34,855 bases of DNA, taken from Lacrimispora amygdalina (GTDB lineage Bacteria; Bacillota; Clostridia; Lachnospirales; Lachnospiraceae). The position numbers and the translations under genes are program-made. The DNA is taken from assembly GCF_003432035.1 (NCBI RefSeq), contig NZ_QOHO01000114.1, positions 1 to 34,855 of the forward strand, given 5' to 3'. This document shows positions 7,101-15,796 of the stretch, one piece after another (position 1 is the stretch's first letter; each line of letters opens with the position of its first letter). Below the pieces are notes generated by a model that saw only the letters and a program-made list of their open reading frames with translations, had not been told where the DNA came from and searched no databases.

Positions 7101-8453
7101 TTAATCGGTATATAAACGCCCATTCTCTACTGTGAGATGTTTTCCTTTCATGGTATATGCTTCTGTCATATGATTTGTAATGAGTATAACAGCAATCCCG
7201 GATCTTAATGATTCTTCAAGAAGGCTGATCGTCAGGGAGCGGAGCTGAAAATCAATGGATGAAAATGGTTTGATGCACACCATAACTTTTGGGCGAAGGA
7301 AAATCCATCTGTAGTAAATCAGCTTCAGCTTGCATTCATCACTGACTTTATCCGCTTTCGTTGAAAGTTCTTTTTCCGTAAAAATGCCCTCGGTCATATT
7401 TTTAACCAGTTTTCGATAGGATTTCTTAAACTGAACGCCGGCTTTTTTTTGCATGAGCATAAAGATAAAATTATCCATGATGGTCATATCTGTAAATATC
7501 ATCTCATCCAGGGATCTTGCTTCAATAAAAACAATTTCATTTAAAACGGATCGAAAAATAGTATCATACCTGTTGGAAATAATAGCTTTTGCCGTTATTG
7601 ACCGGCAGTCTTCCAGTATGGAAATGGCATGACTGCATTCAGCGGAATTCACATCAAGTATATTTAACAATTCCCCTCCCTTTATATACCGGGTTAAGGA
7701 GATAACGGGGTTAAGCTTTAAGTCTCTGATGTCATGGTCTTCCGTAATGATTTGTACGTTTGACGACTGAATAAAGTGACTGGGGTTCACACGGCTGATG
7801 GACCTTCCCTTTTTTATGATGGTGATTTCATCAGCATGTTTCCATAAAGAGAAATCACTGCCTGAAATATAGAGAAAAGTCATGCCTTTCATTTTTAATT
7901 TGGCAGACAGATCAAAAAAGTCTTTCATCTCTTCCTCTGATAAATACATCTCCAGATCTGTGATGACTGCCAGCTTTCGCCCCGATACATAAGCACGCAA
8001 AAGCTCAATCTGCTTTTGTCTGCCGTAGTCCAGGGTATGGGCTTTGGGAGTAACAGGCAGAGATAAGTCCAGTTCTTCGAATAGATCCGGAGCCTTCCGG
8101 CAGAGAGCGGCAGCGCGGTTCCACCAGAAAACTCTGCTGTTTGCCACAAATATATTTTCTTCAACACTCAGTTGTGAAAAGACTCCGCGGTTCCTGCCAA
8201 TGAAAGCGGTCTGTTTTCGTATCTGATCCTGAGAACGGAAAGAGTTTAGTTTCTCCCCATTCCAATAGATCCAGCCGGAGTCCGGTTTCAGGGTACCTTC
8301 CAGCAAACTTAGAAAATTCTGCTTCTCGATTAAATTAGGAATTATGGCACAGCAGATTTGTCCCTGAAAGGCACGCAGGCAGAGTCCCTTGAGTAAAGTC
8401 TGATTTCCTTCATAACAGTAGATATTTTCGTATCGCAGTACTTCCTGTTTCAT
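7101..8453 (-). CDS. Degenerate RbsA-like tandem ABC protein (pseudo-ATPase)
   Basis: 450 residues that align end to end with the two-domain sugar ABC ATPases, but the catalytic motifs are lost in both halves. N-half: the P-loop reads IPNLIEKQNF with no glycines, the Q-loop glutamine is replaced (FIGRN), the signature is DYGRQKQ, Walker B reads AVITDLE, and the switch His is Gly (ISGSD). C-half: NSAECSHA at the P-loop position, SDECKLK for the signature, and VCIKPFSSID for Walker B/D-loop. Hydrophobic core and spacing are kept, and there is no frameshift, so it looks maintained rather than decaying. It overlaps the kinase gene (ATGA). I infer a regulatory or adaptor role between transporter and two-component system; ATP hydrolysis is unlikely. 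Confidence 0.85.
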   Translation of the reverse strand: MKQEVLRYENIYCYEGNQTLLKGLCLRAFQGQICCAIIPNLIEKQNFLSLLEGTLKPDSGWIYWNGEKLNSFRSQDQIRKQTAFIGRNRGVFSQLSVEENIFVANSRVFWWNRAAALCRKAPDLFEELDLSLPVTPKAHTLDYGRQKQIELLRAYVSGRKLAVITDLEMYLSEEEMKDFFDLSAKLKMKGMTFLYISGSDFSLWKHADEITIIKKGRSISRVNPSHFIQSSNVQIITEDHDIRDLKLNPVISLTRYIKGGELLNILDVNSAECSHAISILEDCRSITAKAIISNRYDTIFRSVLNEIVFIEARSLDEMIFTDMTIMDNFIFMLMQKKAGVQFKKSYRKLVKNMTEGIFTEKELSTKADKVSDECKLKLIYYRWIFLRPKVMVCIKPFSSIDFQLRSLTISLLEESLRSGIAVILITNHMTEAYTMKGKHLTVENGRLYTD

Positions 8454-9484
8454 GATCCCAGCCTTTCTGTTTCATCAAGTATATAGGGAAGTGTAAGGGA
8501 AACCTCTGTTCCCGCACCGGGAGAACTGAACAGATGAATTCCGTATTCCTCCCCCATAAGAAGGCGTATTCTGGAATTTACATTGTTCAGTGCAATCCCG
8601 CCTTTTTTATCCTCTCTGACGGAGCCATTCCCCCCAGCCATATGCAGCAGCGTATCATTTAAGTGTTCCAGGGCAGCATCGTCAATGCCGATGCCATCGT
8701 CTGATACAGAGATATACAGGATGGTATCGCTGTGGTCAATATCAATGACCACTTTTCCTCCCTCAACTTTTGGCTCTAATCCATGTTTAATTGCATTTTC
8801 TACAATTGGCTGCAGCGTAAGCTTGGGAATTCTGGCCTTTAATAGATCATCTTCCTCCGGCAGCAGGATATCAAGATAAAGCTTTTCCTCAAACCGGTAT
8901 TTTTGAATTATAAAATAATTTTTGACATTGGAAAGTTCCTCTTCCAGCGTAGTCAGGCTTTCCATATTTGAAGTCGTGTAGCGGAAAAAGACGGCCAGTG
9001 CTTCTGCTATTTTTCCAATTTCCGGAACGCCTGCCATAATGGCGTCGGAACGTATGGATTCCAGTACATTATAGAGAAAATGCGGGTTGATCTGATTCTG
9101 TAAAGCCAGGTATCGGGCCTGTTGTTTTGCATTTTCTATCATTTTATCTTTATCCAGACTGGTATGGATTCCAGATAACAATTCATCAAAGCTGGGAGAT
9201 ATGCCTTCCAGACTTTTAAAGAGCTCTGTGAAAATGATTCCGTTATTAAAAAGTTCTGCCTGCTTTTCCATTGAATGCAGGGGTTCCCATATTCGTGCCT
9301 TTCCCCAAAGGAGAATTGAAACTAGTGAAAGGCCCATAAATAGGACCAGGAACAATGCAAGATATGATTCCTGTGTGTGGTTCGCCATAAGAATCAGGAA
9401 AAGCAGAAGGAGAGAAAGAATGTTCCAGGATATCAGTGTACCGATCCATAAATTGAACCGGTTTTTCAGCCATTGCTTTTTCAA
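8450..9484 (-). CDS. YesM-type sensor histidine kinase
   Basis: A 344-residue kinase of the His_kinase (PF06580)/LytS-YesM group. Two membrane helices (about 12-33 and 41-61) are joined by a loop of only some seven residues, so there is no real extracellular sensor. The phosphoacceptor is His135 in QINPHFLYN; the ATP-binding domain shows VENAIKHG (229-236) and SDDGIGI (261-267). It starts with TTG: GGGAGG lies 7 nt upstream and no nearby in-frame ATG exists. It follows the response regulator gene after 15 bases and overlaps the pseudo-ATPase gene. It should phosphorylate the regulator encoded upstream. The missing sensor domain suggests that the signal comes from a membrane or cytoplasmic partner. 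Confidence 0.94.
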   Translation of the reverse strand: MKKQWLKNRFNLWIGTLISWNILSLLLLFLILMANHTQESYLALFLVLFMGLSLVSILLWGKARIWEPLHSMEKQAELFNNGIIFTELFKSLEGISPSFDELLSGIHTSLDKDKMIENAKQQARYLALQNQINPHFLYNVLESIRSDAIMAGVPEIGKIAEALAVFFRYTTSNMESLTTLEEELSNVKNYFIIQKYRFEEKLYLDILLPEEDDLLKARIPKLTLQPIVENAIKHGLEPKVEGGKVVIDIDHSDTILYISVSDDGIGIDDAALEHLNDTLLHMAGGNGSVREDKKGGIALNNVNSRIRLLMGEEYGIHLFSSPGAGTEVSLTLPYILDETERLGS

Positions 9485-9499
9485 TCGGATTCCTCCCAG

Positions 9500-11143
9500 C
9501 TATCGGTTTGTAAATAATTTCCTGTATTCATTGGGCGATACGCCAAGTGTCTTTTTAAACTGTCTGGTGAAAAATTTTATATCATTATAACCGGCCAGCT
9601 CAGCAACCTCGCTGACGCTTCTTTCCTTTTCGGTCAATAGTTTTTTTGCAGTATCAATCCGTACCATTTGGATGTACTCTGATAATGTTTTCCCTGTTTC
9701 TTTTTTGAAAAGAGAGGAGAAATAGGTATAACTGAATCCTGTATTTTTTGCCAGCTCTTCCAGTTTAATATTGATTCCCTTATTTTCTTCTATATAACGC
9801 TTGGCATAGATAACCGGTTTAATTTCTCTGTTTTTCAGGTGATCCATTACATTTTGAAGCGTTTCACAAAGAGTATCTTCTAAAAGGCGGAAGGTCTGTT
9901 CCAGACTTGTACAGTGCTCATACATTTCAGAAAACCATGCTTCCTTTTCGTGTTCTTCCAGGGTGGAATCCAGCTGCTTAAATCCCTTAAGGTAATAGTT
10001 TAAAACCAGCAAAAGATTTTTCTTTACCTGCAGACAGGATGAAATGTCTTCGGCTTTCATAATACGCCTTGCGGCTTCCACACATTTTTTAATCTCAGTT
10101 ATGTCAAAGGCATCTGGTTTGTCCTCCAGCAGTTTAGAGATTCTGGTGTCCACAGATCCTGATTCAGCCGGTTTTGCAGCAGGTGGTTTAATCTCTGAGA
10201 CCGTATTTAAACCTGTGAGAAAGCGGTTTCCTATGGCAATCCGGCTCTCCTTAATCCGGTGTATCAACTGGATAGAGCTGTCAGCCTGCTCGCTGACGAC
10301 AGCATTAAAATAGAGTCTGGGGAACAGATCCTGAAGACTGAGAACCCGCTCTTTTATGTGGTTTATGGATTCCAGCAGCTCTTTCCGGTCCAAAGCATCA
10401 TAAAAAAGAAGAAAGAAGATTCCTTCTCCAGTCACTTCTGATATCCAGATCCAGTTATGGGATGAAAATTCCACTTCTGCTATTTCAAGAGTTTTATCCG
10501 TCAGGAGCTGGTAGCTTTCCTCTGTAAATTCCCTGTAACTGATATTGGGTTTTACTGCAATGCACCGTGCTGAATTTTTCATGATATCAGCAGCATTGAT
10601 TTTCTCAACTTCCTGCAGTATGTTTTCCTCCTGTTCATTTAGCTGTTTCTGTAAAACAGTCTTTAAAAACAGGTGTTTAAATGTTCCGGTATAACTCTTT
10701 AACGTCTCCTCAAGTCGCATATGCGAGGATTGTATGGACATCTGTTCCTGGGTTTCCTTAACCAGCTTTTTTAATGTACGGGTTAAGTCTTCCTGATTAA
10801 TTGGTTTTAACAGATAGTCCCTTACTCCAAATCTCATTCCCTGCTGAGCATACTGAAAGTCCTTATATCCGCTGATGATGATGCATTTGAGAATCTCATT
10901 CTGCATTTTTGCTTCTTCAATCAGACGAAGTCCATCCATTCCAGGCATTCGGATATCTGTAAGAAGAATATCCGGTTTTTTTTCATTGATCAGCTGCAGT
11001 GCAGTTAAACCGTCGTATGCGGTTCCCAGCAGCCGGATGCCAATTTCATCCCAATTAACTAAATATTCGATGAGCTTACAGATCTTTTTTTCATCGTCTG
11101 CAATAACCATTCCTAAAATTGCAATCATCTCCCGTTTTATCAT
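9500..11143 (-). CDS. YesN-type response regulator with AraC DNA-binding domain
   Basis: 547 residues: an N-terminal receiver (IADDE acidic pair, phosphoacceptor Asp63 in LTDIRMPG, then conserved IISGY and the KPI lysine), a long middle region of about 300 residues, and a C-terminal two-helix-turn-helix AraC domain (about 440-547, ending ...GVSPNEYRKLF). It is the cytoplasmic partner of the kinase encoded next and probably activates a sugar uptake operon, most simply the adjacent RbsB/A/C-like one. The start is uncertain: receivers usually begin at the MVIADDE methionine (ATG at 11108-11110), but neither start has a good SD. The first gene of a three-gene operon. Confidence 0.94.
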   Translation of the reverse strand: MIKREMIAILGMVIADDEKKICKLIEYLVNWDEIGIRLLGTAYDGLTALQLINEKKPDILLTDIRMPGMDGLRLIEEAKMQNEILKCIIISGYKDFQYAQQGMRFGVRDYLLKPINQEDLTRTLKKLVKETQEQMSIQSSHMRLEETLKSYTGTFKHLFLKTVLQKQLNEQEENILQEVEKINAADIMKNSARCIAVKPNISYREFTEESYQLLTDKTLEIAEVEFSSHNWIWISEVTGEGIFFLLFYDALDRKELLESINHIKERVLSLQDLFPRLYFNAVVSEQADSSIQLIHRIKESRIAIGNRFLTGLNTVSEIKPPAAKPAESGSVDTRISKLLEDKPDAFDITEIKKCVEAARRIMKAEDISSCLQVKKNLLLVLNYYLKGFKQLDSTLEEHEKEAWFSEMYEHCTSLEQTFRLLEDTLCETLQNVMDHLKNREIKPVIYAKRYIEENKGINIKLEELAKNTGFSYTYFSSLFKKETGKTLSEYIQMVRIDTAKKLLTEKERSVSEVAELAGYNDIKFFTRQFKKTLGVSPNEYRKLFTNR

Positions 11144-11168
11144 TTTAACAGTATTGCCTTTTATGTTA

Positions 11169-11197
11169 AGTATACTTCACGATTGAGATATTCTCAA
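11169..11197 (-). promoter_or_regulatory. Promoter of the response regulator operon
   Basis: Minus strand: -35 TTGAGA (11192-11197), 17-bp spacer, -10 TATACT (11169-11174). The -35 is one arm of a 6-bp inverted repeat. Confidence 0.75.
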
Positions 11198-11424
11198 CAT
11201 AAATAGTGTTGAAAAATGTTGGAAATTGTATAAAACAACACAATATTAAAAAATAACACCCTAATATTATGTAATAATGCTTTTGTGAAAGGCTAAATTC
11301 GTTAAAATTATATCAAATTTGCATAAAAATATTCAAATACATGATTTGATGAATACTGTTCCAAAGGATTTTACTATGATAAATTTGATATTTGGATGGT
11401 GATTATGAGACGGGGTGAATGTCC

Positions 11425-11453
11425 TTGCTATCAATCAGCGGGTTTGGTATATT
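11425..11453 (+). promoter_or_regulatory. Promoter of the membrane AraC regulator
   Basis: -35 TTGCTA (11425-11430), 17-bp spacer, -10 TATATT (11448-11453) with an upstream TG (extended -10). The TATAAT nearer the gene (about 11501) is too close to the SD to be the start of this mRNA. Confidence 0.6.
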
Positions 11454-11520
11454 ATAAATGAGATTTTTTACAGTGAAAAAATGATAGAAAATGTAAGGGG
11501 TATAATAAGGTGATCAAATT

Positions 11521-13704
11521 ATGAATGCTATGGAAGCCCGTAAGAGCAGATTCTTTAAAAATATGTTTTTATCCTACTGTCTGATAATTATTTTAAGCTT
11601 TCTTATATACTCTGTCACAGTAGTTTTTGAAGCTGTGAAGGTGAAGGAAAATCAGGCTGTAAAATATTATGAAACCAAGGCCCAGGCATTTGCCAATGGG
11701 ATGGATCAGCAGATTTACAGCGCCCAGAATATAATAACAAATTTAAATAATTCCTCTTTGATTAATAAACTGTATATGACCGTTCAGATGCAAAATCCGG
11801 TTGATTCTTATCTTTTGTATCAGGTATTGAATGATATTCGTTCTCAGAAAACTGCTGGTGATGATTTTAATATCTCTGATGTCGTCTTGATGCTGAATAA
11901 CTATAATAAGATATATACGAGTGATGAGGTTATTCATTTATCTGACAAAGTTGATTTATCAGTGTGGTCAGCAGACCGTTTGGCAATCACGGATTTAAAT
12001 ACCTGCTTAAACATGAATAACAGCCAGCTGACTTTTTTTAAAAAATATCTGATATACAGCGGAGTCTATCAATATGGATCAGGATCAGAGAGGGGCATCA
12101 TCTGTGTTCTGTTTGATAACCAGAAGATAGAAGGCATGCTGAAATCAGCTTTGGGGGAAGCACGGGGATATGCGGTATACTATAATGGAAAACCCGTTAT
12201 CAAGGCGGGAATAGAGGATGGCAGAATCTTTAAGCAGACTTCTCAGGTAAGCAATTTAATCTCATATGAAATCATAGCAGATAAAGACAAGTTTGGTTTT
12301 GAACTGTCTGATATGGGTTCTTTTGCTTTGCTTTTCGGATTCTTTATCTGTCTGGGGTATCTGATTCTTGCTTATTTTTTTACAAATAAATATTCATCTC
12401 CGTTTGAGAAAATCAGGACTATAGTGGGGAAGGAAAAGAGAGAGGGAAAAAACGAGGTAGAAAAAATTGTCTCCGGAGTTGTTGATTTACTTGGTGAACG
12501 GAATGGATATATGCAGCAGGTTCACAATATGTCGCCCTATGCCAGCCAGGGTATCCTGCACAGTCTTATTCTGGGCAGCGATGGGGAATCAGGCAATAAG
12601 GAGTTTTTAACAGATTTTATTCAGTTAAAACGGGTATTCTTTCTGACTGCAATGGTGGATTTATATTATGGGGAGAGATGGAAAAAGGAAGAAGCTAAGA
12701 AAGCGGTAAAGGCGATTTCATTACTGGCGGAACAGGAGTCAGATCCGGAACTTAAAATTTTGTGTTATGAAAAGGATTCCTTACACGTTTATCTTATTTT
12801 TAACAGCAATAATGGGGAACGTCTGGAAGACAGGCTTTATGAATTTTTTGATAAAATGAAAAAGACCCTGGATTTAACGTGTGTGGTAACTGTTGGTGCA
12901 GATGAAGTAAAAGAAGAGCTGGAAGAGATATCCGTTTCCTGTGATAATGCAATGCTTGCTCTTGAGAAAATTCTATGGGAGGGCAGAGGGTGTATCTATT
13001 TCCATGATCCCCAGTCAGATTGTTCCATGAATTATTATTTCCCTAAGGATGGAATGAAACAGCTGACAAAAGGGATGAAGGACAGGGATCGGGAGAGTAT
13101 CAGCAGCTTCTTTGAGGAGATTGAGAAGAAAAACCAGATGGAATTTGATAATTCTGTCTATGCAGGAAAACTATTACTCAGTGAGCTTTACGTGACGGTT
13201 ATAAAAGCAATGCAGACGGTATGGGAACAGTGCGGCATTCCTTTACGAAGAGTCGACATTTGTCCCCCCTACCGGACCATGGGGGAAGTCATAAGCTATT
13301 ACAGCGGTCTTGTGGAAGAACTTTTTGTTGAGATGGACCGGTCAGAGGAATTGAGAGAGGAATACTTCCAGAATGACATGGAATTAATTGAGTATATTAA
13401 TAAAAATGACAAAAATCCGGACCTTTCTCTTACACAGATAGCGGATCATTTTTCAGTAAGCAGCAAGTATGTTACAGCTTTGGTGAAAAAGCGGTTTGGG
13501 ATGACTTATTTAAAATATGTTCAGGAACGGAGAATTTCCCATGCAACAGATCTTTTAAAGAACTCATCTCTTCCCCTTGAGAAAATAGCAGAGGAATGCG
13601 GCTATACCAATATGCTGACATTCAGAAGAAATTTTAAAGCAATTATGGCATGTAACCCAAGTGACTTCCGGGGAGAGAAAACAGCAGAAGAGGAGTCGTT
13701 ATAA
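11521..13704 (+). CDS. Membrane-bound AraC-family regulator (YesS-like)
   Basis: A 727-residue one-component sensor: a cytoplasmic N-tail, membrane helix about 15-37, an extracellular domain of about 230 residues, a second helix about 267-287, a long cytoplasmic middle region, and a C-terminal AraC helix-turn-helix pair (about 625-720, with LTQIADHFSVSSKYVT and LEKIAEECGYTN). Bacillus YesS has this architecture and lies beside pectin-derived sugar uptake genes. AAGGTG precedes the ATG at a normal distance. It is separated from the transporter genes by a very strong terminator, so it is transcribed alone and probably activates the promoter at 13806-13835. The ligand is inferred to be an oligosaccharide outside the cell. 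Confidence 0.92.
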   Translation: MNAMEARKSRFFKNMFLSYCLIIILSFLIYSVTVVFEAVKVKENQAVKYYETKAQAFANGMDQQIYSAQNIITNLNNSSLINKLYMTVQMQNPVDSYLLYQVLNDIRSQKTAGDDFNISDVVLMLNNYNKIYTSDEVIHLSDKVDLSVWSADRLAITDLNTCLNMNNSQLTFFKKYLIYSGVYQYGSGSERGIICVLFDNQKIEGMLKSALGEARGYAVYYNGKPVIKAGIEDGRIFKQTSQVSNLISYEIIADKDKFGFELSDMGSFALLFGFFICLGYLILAYFFTNKYSSPFEKIRTIVGKEKREGKNEVEKIVSGVVDLLGERNGYMQQVHNMSPYASQGILHSLILGSDGESGNKEFLTDFIQLKRVFFLTAMVDLYYGERWKKEEAKKAVKAISLLAEQESDPELKILCYEKDSLHVYLIFNSNNGERLEDRLYEFFDKMKKTLDLTCVVTVGADEVKEELEEISVSCDNAMLALEKILWEGRGCIYFHDPQSDCSMNYYFPKDGMKQLTKGMKDRDRESISSFFEEIEKKNQMEFDNSVYAGKLLLSELYVTVIKAMQTVWEQCGIPLRRVDICPPYRTMGEVISYYSGLVEELFVEMDRSEELREEYFQNDMELIEYINKNDKNPDLSLTQIADHFSVSSKYVTALVKKRFGMTYLKYVQERRISHATDLLKNSSLPLEKIAEECGYTNMLTFRRNFKAIMACNPSDFRGEKTAEEESL

Positions 13705-13733
13705 TTAAACAAATTAATGCACTGTAAAACATG

Positions 13734-13790
13734 GAATGAATCAAAAAAGGACAATAAATACTGCTTCCTTTTTTGATTCATTCATTTTTT
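13734..13790 (+). terminator. Terminator after the AraC regulator
   Basis: An 18-bp perfect stem (13734-13751 with 13766-13783) around a 14-nt loop, followed by A and a six-T run. It separates regulator and transporter transcripts. Confidence 0.92.
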
Positions 13791-13805
13791 ATTGTTAAAA
13801 TGCCC

Positions 13806-13835
13806 TTGAAAAAAGTGAAACTAGTAAAAAATAAT
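13806..13835 (+). promoter_or_regulatory. Possible promoter of the oligosaccharide transport operon
   Basis: -35 TTGAAA (13806-13811), 18-bp spacer, -10 AATAAT (13830-13835), between the terminator and the first permease gene. The weak match fits an activator-dependent promoter. Confidence 0.5.
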
Positions 13836-13886
13836 GCAATATGTACAATGGATTTATCACTCATCAAATGGAAGGGGATTAAAGAA

Positions 13887-14831
13887 ATGAATGTAAAACT
13901 CTCTAAGGAAGAAAAAAAACTACTTTTTCGAAAAAATGTAAAGAGAGATAAATATCTGCTGCTGATGTTTGCACCGGTTTTGATCTATTATCTGATATTC
14001 GCCTATTTACCCATGACGGGTCTTGTAATGGCGTTTACACAATTTAAGGCGGGCAGCGGGATGATGGGTCTTTATACAGGAACCTTTGTAGGGCTGAAGT
14101 GGTTTATTCAGTTCTTCAACTCGCCTTATGCGTTCAGACTGATTCGTAATACGTTTTTGCTTTCATTTTATTCACTGATATTTGGGTTTCCGATTCCCAT
14201 TATTTTTGCACTGTGCATCACCCAGATAAAAAACAAGTATTTGCAGAAAGGAACTCAGATCATTACATATCTGCCTTATTTTATTTCCACAGTGGTAATC
14301 TGCGGTATGATAACAAACTTTTTATCACCATCAAACGGCATTATCAATCAGTTAATTGTTAAGGCAGGCGGTACAGCGGTAAATTTCCTGGGAGAGCCGA
14401 AGTGGTTTCGGGCTATTTATGTAATATCCGGTTCCTGGCAGAGCTTTGGTTTTAATTCCATTATATTTGTGGCTGCAATTATGGGAGTTGCGCCAGAGCT
14501 TTATGAAGCCATGAAGGTGGATGGTGCCAGCAAGGTCCAGACAATACGCTATCTGGTACTGCCCAGCATTAAACCAACCATAGTGCTTTTGCTCATTATG
14601 TCACTGGGAAATCTACTGAATGTAGGATTTGAGAAAGTTTATCTGCTCTATAATTCCGGAATCTATGAAACAGCAGATGTAATCTCCACCTATGTTTACA
14701 GACAGGGTATTGGAAGCCAGAATTACAGCTATGCCACTGCAGTAGGACTGTTTAATTCTCTCATCGGCTTTGTCATTGTGTTTACGGCAAACAGATTGAG
14801 CAGAAAGCTGACAGAAACATCTGTATGGTAA
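13887..14831 (+). CDS. Oligosaccharide ABC permease (LplB/YteP-like)
   Basis: A 314-residue inner permease subunit of the carbohydrate uptake-1 family. Six membrane helices are expected; the coupling EAA loop is EAMKVDGASKVQTIRYLVLPSIKP. The N-terminus (KRDKYLLLMFAPVLIYYLIFAYLPMTGL) is typical of LplB-type subunits. An upstream in-frame ATG at 13773 lies inside the terminator hairpin; the start at 13887 is chosen because AAGGGG precedes it by 9 nt. It forms the channel with the next gene's product and delivers substrate from the lipoprotein encoded third. The stop is followed 10 bases later by the next ATG, so the genes form one operon. Confidence 0.93.
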   Translation: MNVKLSKEEKKLLFRKNVKRDKYLLLMFAPVLIYYLIFAYLPMTGLVMAFTQFKAGSGMMGLYTGTFVGLKWFIQFFNSPYAFRLIRNTFLLSFYSLIFGFPIPIIFALCITQIKNKYLQKGTQIITYLPYFISTVVICGMITNFLSPSNGIINQLIVKAGGTAVNFLGEPKWFRAIYVISGSWQSFGFNSIIFVAAIMGVAPELYEAMKVDGASKVQTIRYLVLPSIKPTIVLLLIMSLGNLLNVGFEKVYLLYNSGIYETADVISTYVYRQGIGSQNYSYATAVGLFNSLIGFVIVFTANRLSRKLTETSVW

Positions 14832-14841
14832 GGAGGAAGAG

Positions 14842-15753
14842 ATGAATCAGAAAAGTACATGGACGGAATTTAAAAATGAATGTATCACGGATAAATTGTT
14901 TGATATCTGCATCTGGGTTTTAATTGCAATCGCAGTCTGTATTACCCTGTACCCGTTTGTATATGTAGTAAGCATTTCTTTAAGCTCCGGTGAAGCGGTG
15001 AACAAAGGGTTAATAACCCTGCTTCCGGTGGATATCAATCTGGATACGTACCGAATGGTTATGGCTTATAAGGATCTTTGGATTTCTTATGGTAATACGT
15101 TTTATTATACGATTACCGGAACCTGTTTAAATATCGTATTTACCTGTCTGGCAGCATATCCGCTATCCAGAAAACGGTTTTTCTTAAGAAAGAAAATGAA
15201 TTTCCTTCTGGCATTTACCATGTATTTTTCAGGAGGCCTCATACCAAGCTATCTGGTAGTGACCGGACTTGGTCTGTATAACAGCAGACTGGCCATGATA
15301 CTTCCCGTACTGGTCAGCGCTTATAACGTTATGATCTGCCGTTCTGCATTTGAAGGCGTTGCAGAGGAATTGTTTGAAAATGCTTATCTGGAAGGGGCTA
15401 ATGACCTTCAGATTCTGGTGAAAATTGCAATTCCTTTAATTAAACCAACGCTGGCAGTTTTAACCTTGTATTATGCAGTGGCACGTTATAATGATTTCTT
15501 CAGTGCACTGCTTTATATTGGAAAGCAGAATCTCCAGCCGTTACAGCTGTTTCTGCGCAGAATTCTTTTAATGGCTTCTACAGAGATTATGCAGGCTTCC
15601 GGTAATGCAACTGCGGCAAGTGCAGCAGCCCAGTCTACCATTCAGATCAGGTACGTCTGCATTGTTTTATCCATGGTACCAATCGTATGTCTTACTCCCT
15701 TTATTCAGAAATATCTGGTGAAAGGAACAATGCTGGGAGCAGTAAAAGGATAA
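14842..15753 (+). CDS. Oligosaccharide ABC permease (YtcP-like)
   Basis: A 303-residue second permease subunit of the MalG/YtcP type. Six membrane helices; the coupling loop reads ENAYLEGANDLQILVKIAIPLIKPT. The N-terminal SISLSSGEAVNKGLITLLP segment is characteristic of YtcP-like partners of LplB. A strong SD (AAGGAGG) overlaps the end of the previous gene's intergenic space. It pairs with the upstream permease. No ATPase gene is present in this operon, so energy presumably comes from a shared MsmX-type ATPase encoded elsewhere, as is known for Bacillus YtcQ/YesO-type systems. Confidence 0.93.
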   Translation: MNQKSTWTEFKNECITDKLFDICIWVLIAIAVCITLYPFVYVVSISLSSGEAVNKGLITLLPVDINLDTYRMVMAYKDLWISYGNTFYYTITGTCLNIVFTCLAAYPLSRKRFFLRKKMNFLLAFTMYFSGGLIPSYLVVTGLGLYNSRLAMILPVLVSAYNVMICRSAFEGVAEELFENAYLEGANDLQILVKIAIPLIKPTLAVLTLYYAVARYNDFFSALLYIGKQNLQPLQLFLRRILLMASTEIMQASGNATAASAAAQSTIQIRYVCIVLSMVPIVCLTPFIQKYLVKGTMLGAVKG

Positions 15754-15796
15754 TCATGTTTTGATTATATATAATAAAAATGAGGAGGATGTTACA

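Larger units (their letters stand above)
11144..11520. other. Divergent regulatory region between two regulators
   Basis: A 377-base AT-rich gap between the response regulator (minus) and the membrane AraC regulator (plus). It holds a good promoter for each direction (11169-11197 minus; 11425-11453 plus), a perfect inverted repeat TTGAGA-TAT-TCTCAA at 11183-11197 that covers the minus -35 box, and TGTTG repeats at 11207-11211 and 11217-11221. The middle part (about 11230-11420) shows no convincing ORF or structure. Confidence 0.6.

Noticed and set aside
6917-7123. Minus-strand frame of 68 codons between the rbsB-like gene and the pseudo-ATPase gene
   Set aside because: It covers the rbsB-like promoter and the operon terminator, and has no SD or recognisable sequence.
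7101-8453. Calling the degenerate ABC gene a pseudogene
   Set aside because: The frame is intact over 450 codons, start overlaps the kinase stop in an ATGA, and the fold pattern is preserved; loss of catalytic residues is not gene decay by itself.
11501-11506. TATAAT as -10 box for the membrane AraC regulator
   Set aside because: Transcription would start after or within the SD, leaving no ribosome binding site; the promoter at 11425-11453 fits better.
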